DNA of 64,000 nucleotides, taken from NCBI GenBank assembly GCA_004028765.1, contig SAIX01000037.1, forward strand, positions 1 through 64,000. The letters run 5' to 3'. The notes below the pieces were generated by a model. The model was not told the DNA's origin, did no database searches, and worked only from the letters and a program-made list of their open reading frames with translations. This document shows positions 52,735 to 60,998 of the stretch, piece after piece. Source of the DNA: Chitinophagaceae bacterium. Its GTDB lineage: Bacteria; Bacteroidota; Bacteroidia; Chitinophagales; Chitinophagaceae. The first letter of the stretch is position 1; each line of letters opens with the position of its first letter. The position numbers and the translations under genes are program-made.

Positions 52735-52758
52735 ACGGGTCAGTAACCAATCTGCTTG

Positions 52759-55700
52759 CTACAGCGCCTTCAATGCCTGTATCCTGTCCCAGTGCTGCCT
52801 GATACCCTCATTCGCCATTGATAAAAATTCAGTCGCTCTCTCCGGATTGTTATTCCGGATAGTGGCAAACCTGTTCTCATGGTACAGGAATTCATCCAAT
52901 GGTACAGATGGATCTTTGCTGTCGAGTACAAATCTTTGTCCCTGCTCTTTTAACGGGTTAAAGCGGAACAATGGCCAGTACCCGGATTTCACTGCAAGAT
53001 CCTGCTGGTCTAACCCATGGCACATATCATATCCATGCGCAATACAATGGCTGTAAGCAATGATGATAGACGGACCAGGATAAGCTTCTGCTTCAAGAAT
53101 GGTTTTTAAGGCATGTACATCATTCGCGCCCATCGCTATCTGCGCCACGAATGCAGTTCCGTGTGCTATCGCCTGCATGGCAAGGTCTTTTTTGCCGGTT
53201 GTTTTTCCTTTGATAGAGAATTTTGCGCTCGCACCCAGCGGGGAGGATTTTGATTTTTGCCCACCTGTATTGGAATATACTTCTGTATCGAGTACGAGTA
53301 TGTTTACATTCTCCCTGGTTGATAATACATGATCCAGTCCGCTGAAACCAATATCGTAAGCCCAGCCATCGCCACCAACGATCCACATGGATTTGTGTTC
53401 GAGGAAGCCAGCCACCTGCAACAGCAGTTCTGCATTTTCTGTTTTCAAAGAACGCAGCCTTGTTTTTAATGCATCTACATTTTTCCGTTGCTGTATGATC
53501 TCTGCTTCATTCGCTTCCACATTGCTAAGTATAGCATCGGTAAGTTCTGATCCCATTTCTTCGCGGAGTGATTTCAATAAAGCCAAAGCATAACTGCGTT
53601 TCATGTCTGTGGCCAGTTTAATACCGAGCCCGAATTCGGCATTGTCTTCAAAGAGGGAGTTTGCCCAGGCCGGTCCATGGCTCTCACTGTTTTTGCTCCA
53701 GGGTGTTGTCGGTAAATTCCCGCCGAAAATGGAAGAGCAGCCGGTTGCATTGGCAACGATCATCCTGTCGCCGAATAATTGTGTCAATAATTTCAGGTAG
53801 GGTGTTTCTCCGCAACCACTGCATGCGCCGGAGAATTCAAACAGGGGTTCTAACAGTTGAGAACCTTTCACGGTGCTCCTGTTTACACGGGTCCTGTTGA
53901 TATCCGGCAAACCGAGGAAGAAATCCCAGTTGTTTTTTTCGGTTTCCTTCAGCGGCATCACATCCTGCATATTGATGGCTTTATGGCCGGGTTGTGTTTT
54001 GCTTTCAATAGGACAGGCTTCTGCGCAAAGGTTACAGCCAGTACAATCTTCCACTGCCACCTGTAATGTATAGGATTCTGTTTCTTTAAAAAATTCTTTC
54101 CCGATCGGCGCGGTATGCTTAAAGAAATCCGGTGCATTGTTCAGCAGGTCATTGCTGTACACTTTGGGGCGGATGGCAGCATGCGGGCAAACAAAGAAAC
54201 ATTTTCCGCATTGAGAACAGAGGCTGGGATCCCATACCGGAACCTGCTCGGCAATATTCCGCTTTTCAAACCTTGTGGTGGCAGAAGGATACGTGCCATC
54301 TGGCGGAAAAGCACTTACCGGAAGATCGTCACCATCACCGGCAATGATCTTCGCAAGCACATCCTGTACAAAAGCAGGTGCCCGCCCAGAGATAGCGGCA
54401 CCAGAAGCTTTGCTACCAATTGCATAACCGGAATAATCGATCTGTGAAAGGTTCTCGAGTGTTTTATCAACGGCATCATAATTTTTTTGCACCACCGCTT
54501 CTCCTTTACGTCCATAGGTTTTTTTGATCGCTTTCTTGATATAACTGATGGCTTCTTCTTTCGGCATTACATTCGAAATGGCAAAGAAGCAGGTTTGAAG
54601 AATGGAGTTGATGCGTGAACCCATACCCGTTTCCCTGGCCACTTTTGATGCATTGATCACGTAAAGTTTCAATTTTTTTTCAATGATCTCCTCCTGGATC
54701 GTGCGCGGAAGTTTACACCAAACCTCTTCCATGGGATAAGGGGCATTGAGCAGGAATGTGGCACCTTTCTGTACATGCTTCAGTATATCATATTTTTCGA
54801 GGTACTGAAAATGATGACAAGCCACAAAATTTGCAGAATTGATTAGGTAGGTGGATTGAATAGGTTTGTGGCTGAACCGAAGATGCGAAACCGTAAGAGA
54901 GCCGGATTTTTTTGAGTCGTACACAAAATATCCCTGCACATGATTGTCGGTTACATCGCCGATGATCTTGATGGTGTTTTTATTCGCACTCACCGTTCCA
55001 TCGGCACCCAATCCAAAAAACAAGCCGCGGAACAGGTGCTGGTCTTCCAGAGAAAAGGTTTTATCGTAAACGAGGCTGCTGTGTGTTACATCATCGTTAA
55101 TACCAACTGTAAATCTTTTTTTCGGATTTTCTTTTTTGAGTTCTTCAAAAACAGCTTTCACCATTCCCGGATTGAATTCTTTGGAAGCCAGCCCGTAACG
55201 GCCGCCGATCACTTTCGGCATATTCCCATCCCAACCGGCATGCAACGCATTGACCACATCCATATACAAGGGTTCACCGATGGCGCCGGTTTCTTTACAA
55301 CGGTCGAGTACCGCAATATTCTTTACAGTTCTGGGAATTGCATCGATGAAATGTTTTATTGAGAACGGCCGATACAAATACACATGCAGGTAACCTGTTT
55401 TTTCTCCTTTGCCGTTGAGATGGTCAACCGTTTCATGTACCGCACCTGCACCGGATCCCATAATGATGATGATATTTTCTGCCTGCGGATGGCCATAGTA
55501 ATCATATAAGCGATACCTGCGGCCTGTGAGTTCTGCAAACTGCTGCATGGTTGCTTCCACAATGGAAGGAACTTTTTGGTGATAGGGATTGCATGCTTCG
55601 CGGCTCTGGAAATATACATCGGGGTTTTGCGCGGTACCCCGGATAAAAGGATTGTCGGGGTTCAATGCACGCTGACGGTGACGCGTCACATCTTTCGGGT

Positions 55701-56334
55701 CGATCATCGCACGGATGGCATCATCAGGGATAATTGTCACTTCATTCAATTCATGTGATGTACGGAAACCATCAAAAATATTGAGGAAGGGAATGCTGGA
55801 ACGGAGTGTTGCCGCAGTGGCGATCATCGCCATATCATGTGCCTGCTGCGGGCTGGTACCAAACAACATTGCGAAACCGGTTGAACGCACGGCCATCACA
55901 TCACTATGATCCCCGAAAATAGAAAGTGCATGGGTGGCCAATGCCCTTGCTGCGATATGAAAAACCGTTGGTGTTAATTCTCCCGCTATCTTGTACATAT
56001 TCGGGATCATCAGTAACAAACCCTGCGAACAGGTAAACGTGGATGCCAATGCGCCGCCCTGTAAAGCGCCGTGTATCGCGCCAGCAGCGCCCGCTTCACT
56101 CTGCATCTCGATCACTTTGGGTATTTCGCCAAAAATATTTTCGCGGTTATCACTGCTCCACTCATCTGCAAATTCGCCCATCGGAGAAGAGGGGGTGATG
56201 GGATAAATGGCACAGACTTCACTCGTTTTATACGCAATATATACCGCGGCTTCGTTACCATCCATTATGGCGGGAGCCGGTTTTTTTTCCGAAACTTCAC
56301 CGGCGGGTTTATCCTGGACAAGGGTATTTTCCAT
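52759..56334 (-). CDS. nifJ: Pyruvate:ferredoxin (flavodoxin) oxidoreductase
   Basis: 1191 residues from ATG 56334 (MENTLVQDKPAG); the 23 codons upstream are not conserved-looking. All domains of the single-chain enzyme are present in order: the alpha-type pyrimidine-binding domain (YKTSEVCAIYPITPSSPMGE), domain II, the gamma domain, a double [4Fe-4S] ferredoxin insert (CSQCGKCFFVCPHAA and CTGCNLCAEACPI), and the C-terminal TPP-binding domain with SGACSGCGETPYLKL, GGDGWAYDIG and DTEVYSNTGGQKS. The enzyme converts pyruvate and CoA to acetyl-CoA, CO2 and reduced ferredoxin. Its presence suggests low-oxygen metabolism. No nitrogenase genes are nearby despite the name. Confidence 0.96.
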   Translation of the reverse strand: MENTLVQDKPAGEVSEKKPAPAIMDGNEAAVYIAYKTSEVCAIYPITPSSPMGEFADEWSSDNRENIFGEIPKVIEMQSEAGAAGAIHGALQGGALASTFTCSQGLLLMIPNMYKIAGELTPTVFHIAARALATHALSIFGDHSDVMAVRSTGFAMLFGTSPQQAHDMAMIATAATLRSSIPFLNIFDGFRTSHELNEVTIIPDDAIRAMIDPKDVTRHRQRALNPDNPFIRGTAQNPDVYFQSREACNPYHQKVPSIVEATMQQFAELTGRRYRLYDYYGHPQAENIIIIMGSGAGAVHETVDHLNGKGEKTGYLHVYLYRPFSIKHFIDAIPRTVKNIAVLDRCKETGAIGEPLYMDVVNALHAGWDGNMPKVIGGRYGLASKEFNPGMVKAVFEELKKENPKKRFTVGINDDVTHSSLVYDKTFSLEDQHLFRGLFFGLGADGTVSANKNTIKIIGDVTDNHVQGYFVYDSKKSGSLTVSHLRFSHKPIQSTYLINSANFVACHHFQYLEKYDILKHVQKGATFLLNAPYPMEEVWCKLPRTIQEEIIEKKLKLYVINASKVARETGMGSRINSILQTCFFAISNVMPKEEAISYIKKAIKKTYGRKGEAVVQKNYDAVDKTLENLSQIDYSGYAIGSKASGAAISGRAPAFVQDVLAKIIAGDGDDLPVSAFPPDGTYPSATTRFEKRNIAEQVPVWDPSLCSQCGKCFFVCPHAAIRPKVYSNDLLNNAPDFFKHTAPIGKEFFKETESYTLQVAVEDCTGCNLCAEACPIESKTQPGHKAINMQDVMPLKETEKNNWDFFLGLPDINRTRVNRSTVKGSQLLEPLFEFSGACSGCGETPYLKLLTQLFGDRMIVANATGCSSIFGGNLPTTPWSKNSESHGPAWANSLFEDNAEFGLGIKLATDMKRSYALALLKSLREEMGSELTDAILSNVEANEAEIIQQRKNVDALKTRLRSLKTENAELLLQVAGFLEHKSMWIVGGDGWAYDIGFSGLDHVLSTRENVNILVLDTEVYSNTGGQKSKSSPLGASAKFSIKGKTTGKKDLAMQAIAHGTAFVAQIAMGANDVHALKTILEAEAYPGPSIIIAYSHCIAHGYDMCHGLDQQDLAVKSGYWPLFRFNPLKEQGQRFVLDSKDPSVPLDEFLYHENRFATIRNNNPERATEFLSMANEGIRQHWDRIQALKAL

Positions 56335-56502
56335 AACGTGAGATTTAGGATGATGATTGAGTATACAAAATACCAATACTCTAAAGCCGGAAAATATGAC
56401 CAATGTCAGTTCGGGATATGATTTTAATGAGGTTTGAAATGCCTTCCGGGCTATGTATACAGCCGCTCATACACTTATCCACTGGGATTGTATGGCTGTT
56501 TT

Positions 56503-56510
56503 TATCTTTA
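56503..56510 (+). promoter_or_regulatory. -7 box before the DUF4440-like gene
   Basis: TATCTTTA lies 23 bases before the GTG start at 56534. No good -33 element is seen. Confidence 0.4.
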
Positions 56511-56533
56511 GAAAAACCCAAAACCAGGACCAG

Positions 56534-57343
56534 GTGAAAAAAATCCTTACCTGTATTTTATTTGTTTCAGTATCGGCCAGTGCACAAAATGCCCTTCAGC
56601 AAATGGTGGCTGCGGAAAAAGCTTTTGCAGCATTTACCGAAAAGCATACAGTAAAGGAAGGGTTTCTATTATATATGGACAGTGCCGGCGTTTTATTCCG
56701 CAACGGCAAAGCGGTTCGTGCAATAGATGTTTTTGCGAAACAACCTGCAACCGCGGGCGTTTTAAACTGGAAGCCCGATTTCGCGGTGATGGGCAGCTCG
56801 GGTGATATGGGTATCAGTTCCGGCCCGTATAGTTTCAGGCAAACAATGAATGATACCGTAGTATCTGCCGGGCATTTTTCTTCTGTGTGGATCCGGAAGG
56901 GAAATGGTGAGTGGAAAAACCGGGTTGACCTGGGTGTGAATTATGATAAAAATATCCCGCAGAACCAGGAGTCCTTTTTTGAAACCCTTTCTGCTGACAA
57001 TACATCCGGAACGATGGTTGCTGATTTTTTTCCTGCAGAGCAAGCCTTTATTGAAGCAGTATCTGCAGGCGACCGGAAAAAAATAATAACAATGCTTACG
57101 GATCATTCGCGATGGTTACTGGATCAATTCGCCCCCTTCGATGGTAAATCGTCAATTGAAAAAGCATTACAGCAATTACCTGCCAACATACAGTTCAGGG
57201 AAAACACGAGGCTTAGATCAGCCGCAGGTGACCTGGTTTGTATTTACGGCTCTGCTGTATCCGGTGATAAAATATCGGCATATATCCATGTATGGGGCTT
57301 ACAGGCAGATGGCTGGAAATTATTACTGCAAACAATCAAATAA
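56534..57343 (+). CDS. Exported protein of the DUF4440/SnoaL-like group, two-domain
   Basis: 269 residues if started at GTG 56534, which gives a clean signal peptide ending at SVSASAQ; the ATG at 56453 would add 27 residues without a signal. The mature part seems to contain two NTF2-like modules: ALQQMVAAEKAFAAFTEK with WIRKGNGEWKNRVDLG, and PAEQAFIEAVSAGDRKKI with HVWGLQADGWKLLLQ. Role unknown. It is convergent with the barrel-like gene at 57349. Confidence 0.8.
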   Translation: MKKILTCILFVSVSASAQNALQQMVAAEKAFAAFTEKHTVKEGFLLYMDSAGVLFRNGKAVRAIDVFAKQPATAGVLNWKPDFAVMGSSGDMGISSGPYSFRQTMNDTVVSAGHFSSVWIRKGNGEWKNRVDLGVNYDKNIPQNQESFFETLSADNTSGTMVADFFPAEQAFIEAVSAGDRKKIITMLTDHSRWLLDQFAPFDGKSSIEKALQQLPANIQFRENTRLRSAAGDLVCIYGSAVSGDKISAYIHVWGLQADGWKLLLQTIK

Positions 57344-57348
57344 GCCTC

Positions 57349-58185
57349 TTACAATTTTACGCCCACGCTTAAGGTCACATAAAACAGGTTTTTTCCTCTT
57401 TCTGAAAGATCGGGTCTTCCTGCAACAGTAATAAGGTTGCGTGGCATCGTATACGCAGGCGTAACAGATGCATTGAATTTTCCGGCAACCCACACCAACG
57501 GTACAGAAAGTTCATAAGACAAAACATTAAACTGCGTAACCTGTTCTGTGGTTTGTTGTGTTACAGGTATACCAAGCACTGATTTGTTTTCAAAATAAGT
57601 GTTTGAAAATTTCTGGGTCCCAAAATAGGCATAGGCAGAGGGATCGATCGCAAAAGCAACTCCGGGCGTCCCGGTTTTGATCAGGAATAAATGATCAAGC
57701 CCGATCGTGGCACCCACATCTGTCTGGTTGCTGAATTTAAGGTCAACACCTGTGTTTATATTTACTATACCATTCAGGTAATTCAGGTTAATACCTGTCT
57801 GCGACTTCAGTGCCGATTGCACCAATATGCTTTTGTCTTTGTACAGGAACTCTGTCAGGAAAATGTTTCCCGAAAAATGTTCTGACTGCGGAAAACGATA
57901 TCCCGCTTCAACAGTGGTACCGGTATAGGTAAGGGGCAGGCTTTTGTTATTGACAAAAATAAAATTACCCTGTACATACAATCCGGTTGAAGACTGAAAA
58001 CCAACCATTGGAAACAAACCGCTGCTTTGCAAACTATCTGTGCGGCCGAAATAATGCAGGGCCGACTGATAATTGACGCTGGCACTTATTTCATTTTTCT
58101 GCGCCTGTTTTTCATTGCTGTTTTGTCCTTTGGAAAAAAACGGCATTGCCAGTATCATTGCGGAAAAGAAAATATGTGTTTTCAT
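57349..58185 (-). CDS. Exported hypothetical protein, probable outer-membrane barrel
   Basis: 278 residues with a signal peptide ending at FFSKGQ. The mature part has regularly spaced amphipathic strands (GLYVQGNFIFVNN, TGTTVEAGYRF, GATIGLDHLFLI, NLFYVTLSVGVKL) and a final Leu, as in small outer-membrane barrels. No family recognised. It follows the Ala-rich protein gene by 59 bases on the same strand and may share its transcript. Confidence 0.78.
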   Translation of the reverse strand: MKTHIFFSAMILAMPFFSKGQNSNEKQAQKNEISASVNYQSALHYFGRTDSLQSSGLFPMVGFQSSTGLYVQGNFIFVNNKSLPLTYTGTTVEAGYRFPQSEHFSGNIFLTEFLYKDKSILVQSALKSQTGINLNYLNGIVNINTGVDLKFSNQTDVGATIGLDHLFLIKTGTPGVAFAIDPSAYAYFGTQKFSNTYFENKSVLGIPVTQQTTEQVTQFNVLSYELSVPLVWVAGKFNASVTPAYTMPRNLITVAGRPDLSERGKNLFYVTLSVGVKL

Positions 58186-58244
58186 ACAGTTGGTTTTTAT
58201 GGTTACTGTTGAAGCGGGATCGTTGTATTTGTTAAAAGAACCCC

Positions 58245-58838
58245 TTATTGTTTTCCTGTTTTTACAGAACCTTTCGCATCAGCTTCTGCTTTCACTTTTA
58301 CTTCCGGTTTTGCTTTCTCTGCTTTTTCCTTCGCTTTTACTGCAGTTTTTTCAGTGGCCTCTTTTGTTTTTTCGGCTCTTTCTTTCGCATCTGATGCCTG
58401 CTCTTTTGCTTCCTGTTTTACTTCTGTCATCGGAAGTGTGGCATTTGCATTTGCATGCACATCGGCCTGTGAAACAGATTGTGCCCTTACCAGGCCTTTT
58501 TCTTCACCGCCGGCATTGCTGTTCATTTCTGCGCTATTGCTGCTTTTTACATCAGCATCAGCACTGGCATCGGCCTTTGTTCCTGATTTTATTTTTTGTG
58601 AAGAATTTACCGCTGCGTTACCGGCTTTTGAAACAGCGGCCGTAGTTGCACTAACGGCTTTACCCGTAGCAACCGTTGCTTTGTTTGTGGCGTTAACAGC
58701 AGCACTGGCTGCTTTTGTAGCATTTACCGTTGCATTGGCTGCTGCTGTAGTGGTGGTGCGTACACCCAATTGTGCATAAGATGACTGGATAAAAAATACG
58801 GAGGCCGCCATTGCTGAAAATTTGATTAGCGTTTTCAT
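58245..58838 (-). CDS. Exported low-complexity Ala/Lys/Glu-rich protein, LEA-like
   Basis: 197 residues. After a signal peptide (to SSYAQ) the chain is low in complexity: a first half of Ala/Thr/Val/Asn units (ATVNATKAASAAVNATNKAT) and a second half of charged helical units (KEQASDAKERAEKTKEATEK, then VKAKEKAEKAKPEVKVKAEA). The second half has the 11-residue rhythm of group 3 late-embryogenesis-abundant and apolipoprotein-like helices. Such proteins can protect membranes or proteins under desiccation or osmotic stress. Because of the bias, similarity searches would be unreliable. Export to the envelope is the firmest inference. Confidence 0.75.
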   Translation of the reverse strand: MKTLIKFSAMAASVFFIQSSYAQLGVRTTTTAAANATVNATKAASAAVNATNKATVATGKAVSATTAAVSKAGNAAVNSSQKIKSGTKADASADADVKSSNSAEMNSNAGGEEKGLVRAQSVSQADVHANANATLPMTEVKQEAKEQASDAKERAEKTKEATEKTAVKAKEKAEKAKPEVKVKAEADAKGSVKTGKQ

Positions 58839-59150
58839 AGTTTTTCGTTTTAGGTTAAGAATGCTTTCTGTTTTTCGTTTTCAATTTGCGTGCCAAACCT
58901 TTTTTGATATACAGGCAGCGATATATAAGAGATTGTTTTTCAAAAACTTTTCCCTCAAAAAAATAGTATTCCCTTTTGGACCCGGTTCCGGAGATGGATT
59001 TTACCCGGGATTTTTTTAAGAGAATTTTTTTAGAAGTATGAAATCCAGATGGCAGAGAAATACGTAAGCGGCCACACGTTTATGCGGTTTTCTGTAAACC
59101 TTTGCATACAGATATTTGTATCATTGGTCTTATACAGAAAACCATATCAG
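58839..59150. other. 312-base intergenic region
   Basis: Divergent upstream region of the LEA-like gene (minus) and the metallo-hydrolase gene (plus). It is A/T-rich with several T runs. I see no gene, no full TTTG-N19-TAnnTTTG promoter and no copy of the shared operator. An open frame from 59049 joins the metallo-hydrolase but is not conserved-looking. Confidence 0.6.
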
Positions 59151-60026
59151 ATGCGGAAAAATAAAATGACCCGAAGAAATTTTTTACGGGCAACAACTGC
59201 TGTAACGGGTGTGTTTGCGATTGCCCGGGGTTTTTCGGAGCCGCTTTATCATCAAAAAAAGAAAGCAATGCGTTTCAGGTTAATCAGGCATGCAACCATT
59301 CTGCTCAGTGCCGGTCCATACAGTTTCCTGGTTGATCCTATGTTATCCATAAAAGAGGCAATGGATCCGGTTGGCAATGCCGCCAACAAATACCGGATAC
59401 CGATGACCGATCTTCCCATTAACGAAACAGAACTGAAAGAAATGCTGTCAGCCGTAGACGCTGTTTTGGTCACACATACACACCGCGACCATTGGGATAC
59501 TGCAGCACAGCAAATGATTGCAAAAGATAAAAAAATATTCTGTCAGCCAGTCGACGAAGAAAAAATCCGTAAACAGGGTTTTACCAATGTAACTGCTATT
59601 TCCGAACATATTACATGGGAGGATGTACAACTGTTCAGGACCGGAGGTCAGCATGGCACAGGAGAAATCGGCAAACAGATGGGGATCGTTTCCGGTTTTG
59701 TAGTAAAATACAAAGATGCTTCCGTTTATATCGCAGGAGATACGGTTTGGTGCAGTGAAGTGGAAAATGCAATTCAGAAATATTCGCCCGGGCACATTAT
59801 TGTGAATGGCGGCGGTGCAAGATTCCTTACCGGTGATCCCATCACTATGACGATAGATGATGTAGCCAAAGTTGCTGATTATACAGAGGCACCCCTCTCT
59901 GTTGTTCATCTCGATACCGTAAACCACTGTTTACAAAAAAGATCTGATTTCCGGGCCTTCGTTACCGAAAAAAGACTGAGTAAAAAAATACAGGTTCCCG
60001 AGGATGGCGAATGGATAGCTGTCTGA
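59151..60026 (+). CDS. Metallo-beta-lactamase-fold hydrolase with Tat-like signal
   Basis: 291 residues from ATG 59151 (MRKNKMTRRNFLRATT); ATG 59166 is the other option. The twin-arginine motif TRRNFLR with a following hydrophobic stretch suggests export in folded form. The MBL metal site is VTHTHRDHWD, with later GGQHGTGEIG, YIAGDTVW and VVHLDTVNH as the remaining ligands, as in the UlaG/YtnP-like branch. Substrate unknown; possible phosphoesterase or lactonase. Confidence 0.85.
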   Translation: MRKNKMTRRNFLRATTAVTGVFAIARGFSEPLYHQKKKAMRFRLIRHATILLSAGPYSFLVDPMLSIKEAMDPVGNAANKYRIPMTDLPINETELKEMLSAVDAVLVTHTHRDHWDTAAQQMIAKDKKIFCQPVDEEKIRKQGFTNVTAISEHITWEDVQLFRTGGQHGTGEIGKQMGIVSGFVVKYKDASVYIAGDTVWCSEVENAIQKYSPGHIIVNGGGARFLTGDPITMTIDDVAKVADYTEAPLSVVHLDTVNHCLQKRSDFRAFVTEKRLSKKIQVPEDGEWIAV

Positions 60027-60061
60027 ACCGTTGATACCGGATTGATTCCTTTCATCACACA

Positions 60062-60107
60062 CACATATTTGTGCGATTGGCAGAGGCCCTGCAGTAAAAC
60101 ATCTTTG
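60062..60107 (+). promoter_or_regulatory. Shared operator and -7 box of the second YD-type lipoprotein gene
   Basis: Plus strand CACATATTTGTGCGATTG starts at 60062; 24 bases after GTGCG is CATCTTTG (60100-60107), 16 bases before the ATG. The site is on the opposite strand and 8 kb beyond the rest of the group, yet keeps the exact spacing. Confidence 0.75.
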
Positions 60108-60123
60108 CGGCCTAAACCTGAAG

Positions 60124-60903
60124 ATGATGAAAAAAATGATCCGTCAAATATGTATCGTGTACAGCATTCTGTTACTGGTAACATCCTGTTCAAAAAACAA
60201 TAACAGTACTGTAACTGATCCGCCTCCTGCAAATCCGCTGGTCAGCCGCATTGAAAAAGACGGGGAAATATGGACGGTGACTTATAATGCCGACAGTACC
60301 CTGAACACAGTAGACCGGAAATTAGCCGACGGTACGCCTATCAACAGTTATGTTTTTAACTATGCAAATGGCAGACTGGTGGAAGTGAAATCTGCCGGAA
60401 GATGGAAATATTATTATACAGGAGATGAACTCTCGGCGATTGAAACCTATAATAATTTCGGGCAGCTGCGCTACCGCATCACTTTTACTTACAGCAATGA
60501 AAAATTAATTGAGCGGATCGGTTATCTTTCTACTGCAGCTACCACAAACAAGCCCAATGAGAAAATAAAATACAATTATGGCCCCGACGGTAAACTTACC
60601 GGTAAAGAAATGTTTGATTATATAAACGATACCTGGGCAAACTCCGGAGAAGTACACATACTTCAATACGACACCCATCCGAATACTGCGGAGCACCTTG
60701 AAAATTTCCCTTTTATTCCAAAGAAATTTTTCCCTGAGAATAATGTGATCCGCGAGCAGTATGTGAATGATATCGGCCAGGTTTATGGATCAGCCGTACA
60801 TGAATACCAGTATGATGTTTCCGGCAGGCCGGTATCCCGCAAAAGCACTTTCTCATATACCGGGTTCCCGGATACACAGGCGGAAGCAAAATTTCACTAT
60901 TGA
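60124..60903 (+). CDS. YD/RHS-like repeat lipoprotein, paralogue of the gene at 45202
   Basis: 259 residues. Lipobox LLVTSC after MMKKMIRQICIVYSIL, then a Ser/Pro-rich linker and a body of YxxxGxL units (FNYANGRLVEVKSAGRW, YYTGDELSAIETY, KYNYGPDGKLTGKEMF, YQYDVSGRPVSRKSTF). It shares the C-terminal GFPD-x5-A-[RK]-F-[YH]-Y ending and the YDTHPNT block with the lipoprotein at 45202, and both have the same operator. It is probably surface-attached. Function unknown. Confidence 0.85.
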   Translation: MMKKMIRQICIVYSILLLVTSCSKNNNSTVTDPPPANPLVSRIEKDGEIWTVTYNADSTLNTVDRKLADGTPINSYVFNYANGRLVEVKSAGRWKYYYTGDELSAIETYNNFGQLRYRITFTYSNEKLIERIGYLSTAATTNKPNEKIKYNYGPDGKLTGKEMFDYINDTWANSGEVHILQYDTHPNTAEHLENFPFIPKKFFPENNVIREQYVNDIGQVYGSAVHEYQYDVSGRPVSRKSTFSYTGFPDTQAEAKFHY

Positions 60904-60950
60904 TCTCTCTTAACCGCAGAGCAGCGGAGAAGCAGTGGTTTATAATACCA

Positions 60951-60981
60951 AAAAGAAGCGGGTGTTTGACCCGCTTCTTTT
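60951..60981. terminator. Bidirectional terminator between lipoprotein and uvrD genes
   Basis: A perfect 13-bp stem, AAAAGAAGCGGGT (60951-60963) / ACCCGCTTCTTTT (60969-60981), loop GTTTG. T or A runs on both sides let it stop both convergent genes. Confidence 0.9.
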
Positions 60982-60998
60982 TATCGATAAGGTTTTAT

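Noticed and set aside
52759-56334. nifJ as part of a nitrogen-fixation cluster
   Set aside because: No nitrogenase or regulatory nif genes are near; the enzyme is common in fermentative and microaerobic metabolism.
45108-60075. Reading the shared palindrome as a CRP or FNR site
   Set aside because: CRP sites are TGTGA-N6-TCACA and FNR sites TTGAT-N4-ATCAA; here the halves are in the opposite order (TCACA outside, TGTGA after), and no CRP/FNR gene is seen in the window.
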